Shown here one piece after another: positions 33,665 through 38,152 of a stretch of 38,152 nt of DNA. Under the pieces are notes generated by a model. That model saw nothing but the letters and a program-made list of their open reading frames with translations, made no database searches and was not told the origin of the DNA. The stretch is from Capnocytophaga gingivalis ATCC 33624 (GTDB lineage Bacteria; Bacteroidota; Bacteroidia; Flavobacteriales; Flavobacteriaceae). Where the stretch lies: positions 1-38,152 of the forward strand of contig NZ_ACLQ01000006.1 in NCBI RefSeq assembly GCF_000174755.1. The letters run 5' to 3'. Positions within the stretch are counted from its first letter, which is position 1. Every line of letters starts with the position of its first letter. The position numbers and the translations under genes are program-made.

Positions 33665-34279
33665 TTAATTAAACAGTTTATGTTTCTTAATCTCTTTTCC
33701 TTTTCTCAGCAGATAAGCGTGGTAGCTACTCGGGATATCGTTCTGCCATTTAGGTAGTAACAAAATGATAAGAATGACATCCAATTGCGAGAAAAGTCCC
33801 CAATAGACCGCCAAGAGCAAGGGGAAACCTCCATAACCAAAGCCTATAAGCGAGATAAAAGCTACTAACAAACATACACCCCACAGTTTGGAAAGAAAAG
33901 CGTGTGTACAAGTTTCTTTGCCAAATCGCCAAAAACTCACCCCATAGCAGAGTCCTTCCATTACAAAAAGGGCAATAATTTCATAACGATAGGCTGCTAT
34001 CAAAGTGGGGTTGAGATGATAACAAGCCACGCCCACAGACAGCCAAAATATCAAATCTGTTTGGCTATCCATTCGCCGCATTGCCACGGTGCAGACCCCC
34101 ATATAGCGCGCAATAATCCCATCGAAGATATCCGACAATAGTCCTAAAACGATAAAAACTACTATCCATAGCCTTGCGGTGGGTTCTTCTGCCTTATACG
34201 CCACCCACAGAATAGTAGGGGCTAACAAAAACCGAAATAATATCAGTAGGTAGGGTAATTTTTTTAATAGTGTTTTCAT
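33665..34279 (-). CDS. CDP-alcohol phosphatidyltransferase-like membrane protein with altered motif
   Basis: The 204-aa protein has about six membrane helices. The family motif D-G-x2-A-R-x8-G-x3-D-x3-D appears as DGIIAR, eight residues, then Met where Gly is usual, RRM, DSQT, D. Both trailing Asp residues and the first Asp pair are kept, so metal binding is likely intact. Enzymes of this type move a phospho-alcohol group between CDP-activated and free alcohols in lipid synthesis. It sits alone among immunity-like genes, directly followed by a 180-aa unknown gene (3-nt gap). Confidence 0.8.
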   Translation of the reverse strand: MKTLLKKLPYLLILFRFLLAPTILWVAYKAEEPTARLWIVVFIVLGLLSDIFDGIIARYMGVCTVAMRRMDSQTDLIFWLSVGVACYHLNPTLIAAYRYEIIALFVMEGLCYGVSFWRFGKETCTHAFLSKLWGVCLLVAFISLIGFGYGGFPLLLAVYWGLFSQLDVILIILLLPKWQNDIPSSYHAYLLRKGKEIKKHKLFN

Positions 34280-34346
34280 TATTCAAATACGATTTTGCCA
34301 ATAGAAATCTTTTGTATTAGTATGTTGCATTTTTAAATATTACCCT

Positions 34347-34655
34347 TTACCATAGACTTGTTTTGTATTTTTCTTTATAAAAAGTATTGAATAAGACGAA
34401 GAACTCATCCAAAGCCTTTTCCTCAGTTTCAAATTTATAATAAAGGATATGAGCCCAACCCCTACTATCATTCATATTATATCTTTTACGTAACCACTCA
34501 TAAAAGTCTGTGTATAAAATATCTGCCTTTACATCTTCTTCTTCATCACGGTAATACCAACCATCAATAAATACTTCGAGGTTAAATATACTATGCTTTC
34601 TGATAAATAATATGGGAAAGGGTTTAATTTGCTTTATAAGTTCTATAATAGTCAT
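34347..34655 (-). CDS. Small immunity-like protein, paralogue 2
   Basis: A 102-aa paralogue of the gene at 32708-33019. The N-terminal half has drifted (FLIRKHSIFNLEVF-like against the other copy) while the C-terminal half (ILYYKFETEEKALDEFFVLFN) is nearly unchanged. The upstream DNA is also nearly unchanged. This pattern fits duplication followed by diversification of one half, as expected of immunity proteins that track different toxins (inference). Confidence 0.7.
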   Translation of the reverse strand: MTIIELIKQIKPFPILFIRKHSIFNLEVFIDGWYYRDEEEDVKADILYTDFYEWLRKRYNMNDSRGWAHILYYKFETEEKALDEFFVLFNTFYKEKYKTSLW

Positions 34656-34730
34656 ATTGAAAATAGTTTTTTGTTTCTGTGTGTTATATTAGGTATAAAG
34701 TCTAAAGGATTTCTCTCACTGACTCGCGCC
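34650..34730. repeat. Duplicated upstream region, copy 2
   Basis: Near-identical to 33014-33096 and ends in the same CTCACTGACTCGCGCC element. It precedes paralogue 2. Confidence 0.7.
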
Positions 34731-34771
34731 TGCGGGGGATACGGATAAATAGAATCAAGGAATCCTTTTTA

Positions 34772-34819
34772 AGGGCAATTTGCAAATCGCCCCTACAGTA
34801 GCATGCAAAATAACTAATT
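34772..34819. repeat. Interspersed repeat copy B
   Basis: GGGCAATTTGCAAATCGCCC with one mismatched pair in the stem, then CTACAG and CAAAATAACTAATT. It matches copy A at 23085-23131. No MITE-type ends surround this copy. The gap 34656-34871 holds these repeats and no gene. Confidence 0.65.
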
Positions 34820-34871
34820 ATCTCCCTCTCAGTTGGTTATAGAGCTACAAGAAACGCACCAGCGGGGGAAT

Positions 34872-35489
34872 TTAGTTTTCAATAACATCTCCTACTTCTA
34901 AAAATACAACATTACTAAATCCTCTTTTTTCTATATATTCTTTTACATTTTCTGTACATAAAAGAAAAGTACTTTTTTCTATTCTGAAAAAATCAAAATC
35001 TCCAAGCTCTCGCTTGTCAATAAATATACCTTTTCCAAGTTCTCTTGGTGTATGTTTTGTACCAAATAGGGTTTCTTCTCCAATATAGTCTTTTATCCAA
35101 TCTTTTCCATCATTTCCCTTACTCATTATTACAGTACTTTGAGGTAATATAGGAATGTTGATTTTAGAATAGATATGTACCAAATCGACCTCTTCTTTAG
35201 GTAGCCATCTTAATCTATGGATATTTTTTGCTACTATCTCTTTTGGATTTTTATGCCACTCAAGCTCTCCTATCTCCAAACTTTCAAACTTTTGTTTGAG
35301 TTCCTTTGCTATTTCTCTTTTACATACAATATACCCACCATATAAAAAATCAGGAATACCATTCCCTTTGGAATGGTAATCATTCCAAGTCACTTTTATA
35401 TATTCTCCTTTTTCATAAGGTTGTCCCATTTGAGCGTGAATACTAGCATAAATAGGATCATTTCCACCTCTTATTTTATATATCTTCAT
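34872..35489 (-). CDS. Imm11/DUF1629-like immunity protein (tentative)
   Basis: A 205-aa soluble protein starting MKIYKI. The C-terminal part FDFFRIEKSTFLLCTENVKEYIEKRGFSNVVFLEV has the pattern of Imm11 (DUF1629) proteins: a Phe-Arg strand, a Cys-Thr-Glu or Ser-Glu turn, a helix, Gly, then a strand. The N-terminal half (YHSKGNGIPDFLYGGYIV) is not recognised. Imm11 proteins protect against toxins of polymorphic systems. Context among other immunity-like genes agrees. The identification rests on memory of the family pattern. Confidence 0.5.
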   Translation of the reverse strand: MKIYKIRGGNDPIYASIHAQMGQPYEKGEYIKVTWNDYHSKGNGIPDFLYGGYIVCKREIAKELKQKFESLEIGELEWHKNPKEIVAKNIHRLRWLPKEEVDLVHIYSKINIPILPQSTVIMSKGNDGKDWIKDYIGEETLFGTKHTPRELGKGIFIDKRELGDFDFFRIEKSTFLLCTENVKEYIEKRGFSNVVFLEVGDVIEN

Positions 35490-35559
35490 TGTTTCTATAT
35501 TGTACCGCTTAATAATAGATTAAGATTTCACCACTATCTCTAAAACATTACTTATTTGT

Positions 35560-36222
35560 TTATATAACAGATACTTTTATTTTATTTCTAAGATTTTCAA
35601 TAAGATTATAATTGCGAATCTTTGCACATTTCTCTATAGTTATATTTTTTAAATAATTCATTTTTTCAATAGCTTGTATATCCTCCAATTGATTATTCCT
35701 TGCTAAAAAAAGCTCTTCTATAGGTAAAAGTTCAATACCCTCTAATGTCTGTATCTTAGAACTATAAATATGTAACACTTTCAAGTTCAACAATGGAGAC
35801 ATTTGCTTCAAATCTAAGCCTGAAAATTTAGAAAAAACTATACTTTTTAGCCCGTTTGCTTTGTTAAAACAATCCAGCCCATTCCAATATTCCGCCCCAA
35901 TATGCTTGATATTAGGAAATTTAGAAATATCTATTTTGAATTTCTGTTTTTGCTGAAAGTATATCTTCTGAATATCCTTCAATGAATATATGGAGTCTAA
36001 GTTGATGATTTCTGTGGTATTGCCTACAAAAGAAATCACCTTTAAAGCAGGTATTTTTTCTAACTCCTTAAAATCAATGCTATTACATTTTGTATTATTT
36101 CTTAATTGAATTTGAGGAATATCCACTTCTGCAGCATATTCAATTCCTTCTCTAAAACTTTCTCCATAAATAATCAAGTATTTACCGTCCAAATTTTCTC
36201 TTATAGTTTTGTCTAATAACAT
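35560..36222 (-). CDS. Leucine-rich-repeat protein
   Basis: A 220-aa soluble protein with about seven leucine-rich repeats of 20-24 residues: LEKIPALKVISFVGNTTEI, LDSIYSLKDIQKIYF, LLNLKVLHIYSSKIQTLEGIE, LLPIEELFLARNNQLEDI and MNYLKNITIEKC. Such repeats form binding surfaces. It has no signal peptide and lies among immunity-like genes; LRR proteins of this size occur as immunity partners, which is inference. It may have its own promoter (TAATTTTG at 36359-36366). Confidence 0.75.
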   Translation of the reverse strand: MLLDKTIRENLDGKYLIIYGESFREGIEYAAEVDIPQIQLRNNTKCNSIDFKELEKIPALKVISFVGNTTEIINLDSIYSLKDIQKIYFQQKQKFKIDISKFPNIKHIGAEYWNGLDCFNKANGLKSIVFSKFSGLDLKQMSPLLNLKVLHIYSSKIQTLEGIELLPIEELFLARNNQLEDIQAIEKMNYLKNITIEKCAKIRNYNLIENLRNKIKVSVI

Positions 36223-36250
36223 TTTATACTGTTTTTTTCTTGATTAAACC

Positions 36251-36271
36251 ACTGGTGCGAGCCTGTTGCTC
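36251..36271. repeat. Diverged copy of the CTGGCGCGAGCGTGTCGCTCG element
   Basis: ACTGGTGCGAGCCTGTTGCTC aligns with 32572-32592 at most positions. It lies just upstream of the LRR gene. Apart from this and a weak promoter the gap 36223-36427 is empty. Confidence 0.35.
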
Positions 36272-36358
36272 ATACGCTTATCATTAGGCTTTAGCTCTTT
36301 GCATTGCACTGCTTGGCAGGTTGAAGAATTTACCAACACATCTGAACATTAGCAAACA

Positions 36359-36366
36359 CAAAATTA
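36359..36366 (-). promoter_or_regulatory. Possible -7 element upstream of the LRR gene
   Basis: TAATTTTG on the minus strand fits TAnnTTTG, with no TTG at the expected distance. It would give a long leader of about 130 nt. Confidence 0.35.
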
Positions 36367-36427
36367 CTAATTTTCGGGAATTTTTACTATTATAGAAAAA
36401 GTTTAAACGGCTTCTATATTAAGTTTT

Positions 36428-36796
36428 TTAATGTGATTCAGAATCGGGGGCTAAAGTACAGCCTTCATATTTGCCTTCGTGAAAGTACTCATAAGCACAG
36501 GCTTCCAATTCCCCACAATCGGAAATAAGATTACCTTCTTCATCGTGTATTTTGTAAGTATGCTGGGTGTTGCCTATGCTACTTTCGCCATCTAATCCTA
36601 ATAGAACACTGTAAAACACATCTGTTAAGAGGGTATCTATTACATCTTTAAGCTGCTCTTGCTGGATGCTACTGAGTGCCATTTCTTTTATTTTTGCATT
36701 TACAGCACTGGGGTATTGGGGCTGCTCTTCAAAGCAGGATTTTAGAATATTTAGTTTTTCAAGATAAAAATTCTTTGCAAATTCGTCGGAGGTCAT
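36428..36796 (-). CDS. Hypothetical small acidic protein
   Basis: A 122-aa acidic soluble protein. The middle part LKDVIDTLLTDVFYSVLLGLDGESSIG and the TYKIHDEEGNLISDCGELEACAYEYFHEG end look like a helix pair followed by a short beta part. I do not know the family; similar small proteins occur in immunity arrays, as a context-based guess. It starts 7 nt after the upstream gene. Confidence 0.65.
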   Translation of the reverse strand: MTSDEFAKNFYLEKLNILKSCFEEQPQYPSAVNAKIKEMALSSIQQEQLKDVIDTLLTDVFYSVLLGLDGESSIGNTQHTYKIHDEEGNLISDCGELEACAYEYFHEGKYEGCTLAPDSESH

Positions 36797-36803
36797 AGAG
36801 TTG

Positions 36804-37292
36804 TTATTTTAAAATGATTCCTTTCTTTAAGTCTGCAATGTACTGCTTGTGTATGCTTGTAAATTGCTCTGGGGCTAACTTTAAGATGGCATAGAGCAGC
36901 TTGCGGTGAAAAGAATAATGATGGTTATACTCCATATAAGGCAGGGAGAGGTTAAAAGCCTTCTGTAAAGTAGCAACATTCGAGCTATTGCCGTAGGATT
37001 CAATTACATCCACAAGATCTTCGTGACTGTGATGCCAATCTTCTAAAAGCAAGTTTTCGTACTGGGGCAACAGCTTTTTTTCCTCACCCAATGTTGCGGC
37101 AAGAATGATAGCACACTCTATACGGCTGGCATTTTTATGGGTAATGGCATCATTTAGATAAGCTTTGAGCAGATCGATAAGAGTAGTGCCTTCAAGTAGT
37201 GGTTCTATATAATAAGGCAGGTCATACGTTCCTATTTCCTCGTTTATAAGGCGATCAGTAAGGGTGTCGAGTTCACTAAAGTTATATGACAT
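36804..37292 (-). CDS. Hypothetical helical-repeat protein, possible immunity protein
   Basis: A 162-aa all-helical protein. The ATG at 37292 avoids overlap with the upstream gene; a TTG at 37319 would add nine residues. The pairs of helices (LLKAYLNDAITHKNASRIECAIILAATLGEEKKLLPQYENLLL, shown here only in part as ECAIILAATLGEE and DLVDVIESYGN) resemble HEAT-like units, as in the Imm30 type of immunity proteins. The likeness is weak. It is in a three-gene run with the seven-helix protein upstream and the acidic protein downstream. Confidence 0.6.
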   Translation of the reverse strand: MSYNFSELDTLTDRLINEEIGTYDLPYYIEPLLEGTTLIDLLKAYLNDAITHKNASRIECAIILAATLGEEKKLLPQYENLLLEDWHHSHEDLVDVIESYGNSSNVATLQKAFNLSLPYMEYNHHYSFHRKLLYAILKLAPEQFTSIHKQYIADLKKGIILK

Positions 37293-37305
37293 ATTAAGAA
37301 GGGTT

Positions 37306-37965
37306 TTAAGAGGTTTCAATTGTACGGGATTTTGTATTCCTTTTTATAAGTAATATACAAGTAATATACACTATATCTAACACAAAAATCATCAATCCTA
37401 TGTATAATAAAAAGGTATTAGCTCCTCCAAGACGTTCACTACCTATCATTCCAAATAATATAGTGGGAGCTAATGTACCTATACATTTAGATATGCCTAT
37501 AAGTATAGACTGAGAAGAAATTCTATTATTGTCTAAAGCCCAACCAATAAATAGTATAGACATTAATAGATTTTGTAAAAAGGCAGAATAACTACTTCCC
37601 ATTATTAAACCAAATTCTCTGATAAAGGCATATTGTACTACAAATGAAATAAACAATATCACGATTCCATTCAAATAAAAGTATTTTTGGACAACTATAG
37701 GGCAGTATAATTTTCCATATTTGAAATAAGTAATGAGTATAAAGACATCACAAAATAACCATACAATATTAGCAATCATTTGGTCATTGATTCCAATTTC
37801 TTGATAACCAATTATAGTGCAAAGCAATTCCCAAGCAAAGTTTAAAGCTAATGCCCAAAAAGGAATAGCATAAGTTTTATTTCTAAAACCTATTCGAATA
37901 GCATCTACATAGACCACTGTCCAACAAATACCACTAAGGGCTACTAAAAATAATGTTGTATTCAT
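37306..37965 (-). CDS. Seven-helix membrane protein resembling Pyr4/PaxB-type terpene cyclases
   Basis: The 219-aa protein (ATG 37965; the TTG at 37980 would add five residues) has seven membrane helices and almost no loops. After helix 1 comes YVDAIRIGFRNKTYAIPFWALALNFAWELLC, here with Trp45-Glu46, and helix 7 has FVLDIVYI with Asp197. In fungal and bacterial membrane terpene cyclases of the Pyr4/PaxB/AtmB type, a WE pair in helix 2 and an Asp in helix 7 are the key acidic residues, and the R-K-T-Y-A-x-P segment is similar. Size fits (~220-245 aa). No prenyltransferase or epoxidase lies in the window, so the role is open. Confidence 0.55.
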   Translation of the reverse strand: MNTTLFLVALSGICWTVVYVDAIRIGFRNKTYAIPFWALALNFAWELLCTIIGYQEIGINDQMIANIVWLFCDVFILITYFKYGKLYCPIVVQKYFYLNGIVILFISFVVQYAFIREFGLIMGSSYSAFLQNLLMSILFIGWALDNNRISSQSILIGISKCIGTLAPTILFGMIGSERLGGANTFLLYIGLMIFVLDIVYITCILLIKRNTKSRTIETS

Positions 37966-38076
37966 GATGAAGTTATTCAAAAACGTTAAAAAATGAGTAA
38001 TAATATTGTATTGAAAATCAAAAAGAAAACTACGCTCAATCCACTGTTGCCAAGTAGATAATGCTTACTACTTGTT

Positions 38077-38151
38077 TCATTCTTCAATAATACTTACGAC
38101 TCCTACTTCGGCACCGAAGAGAGCCAATACTTGATTTACTTTATCCAAACG
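38077..38151 (-). CDS. C-terminal 24 residues of a gene running off the right edge
   Basis: The minus frame from the edge (RLDKVNQVLALFGAEVGVVSIIEE) ends at TGA 38079-38077. It is open through the window edge. The fragment is too short to name. Since the island reads leftward, this gene lies upstream of the immunity-like array, where a toxin gene would be expected; the fragment itself neither supports nor excludes that. The gap 37966-38076 shows no clear promoter. Confidence 0.4.
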   Translation of the reverse strand, partial: RLDKVNQVLALFGAEVGVVSIIEE

Positions 38152-38152
38152 C

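Noticed and set aside
32571-36271. CRISPR array from the repeated CTGGCGCGAGC-type elements
   Set aside because: The copies are few, diverged and far apart, with genes between them and no regular spacers.

Overview
The window looks like chromosomal DNA of a Bacteroidota (Flavobacteriaceae) bacterium, most probably Capnocytophaga or a close relative. Grounds: low to moderate GC; many promoters of the Bacteroidota type (TTG, about 20 nt, TAnnTTTG); the gliding genes gldB-gldC; a bacterial GlnRS; a lipoprotein with a Lys/Asp/Glu-rich segment after its lipid cysteine, like Capnocytophaga surface-export signals; and few recognisable Shine-Dalgarno sites. The genus is inference.

Layout. Bases 1-384 hold the tail of a barrel-like protein and a small reading frame without a start. 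Bases 559-4086 (+) carry glnS, a secreted CAP-domain protein and a lipoprotein with two Ig-like repeats. Bases 4137-10075 (-) form one compact run: lemA, an EthD-like gene and an HtpX-like M48 protease, then six overlapping genes (hotdog dehydratase, unknown protein, ABC ATPase, ABC-2 permease, 4HBT thioesterase, OmpR-type regulator). The last six look like part of a flexirubin/aryl-polyene type lipid module (inference from family and context), and the regulator's receiver has lost its phospho-acceptor Asp. feoAB (-) follows, divergent from an unknown membrane protein. Next come alaS, an unknown protein, murI, a SUKH-like protein and an SPFH protein (all -), then a bifunctional-nuclease-like protein, a CNT nucleoside transporter and luxS (+).

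A 156-bp element with 18-nt inverted ends lies between luxS and a tripartite efflux set (TolC-like protein, adaptor, MacB-type ATPase, all -) that lacks a permease. A PiT phosphate transporter and menC (-) follow, then gldB, gldC and a Gfo/Idh/MocA oxidoreductase (+).

Bases 32.5-38.15 kb (-) are an AT-rich accessory island of small genes: two paralogous ~100-aa proteins with near-identical upstream DNA, a CDP-alcohol phosphatidyltransferase-like gene paired with an unknown gene, an Imm11-like protein, a leucine-rich-repeat protein, two small helical proteins, and a seven-helix protein resembling Pyr4/PaxB-type membrane terpene cyclases. This looks like an immunity-gene array of a polymorphic toxin system whose toxin would lie to the right, outside the window (inference).

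Across the window, degenerate seven-base repeats occupy short intergenic gaps and run into gene ends. Because 7 is not a multiple of 3 and the units contain stop triplets, each run places stops in all three frames.
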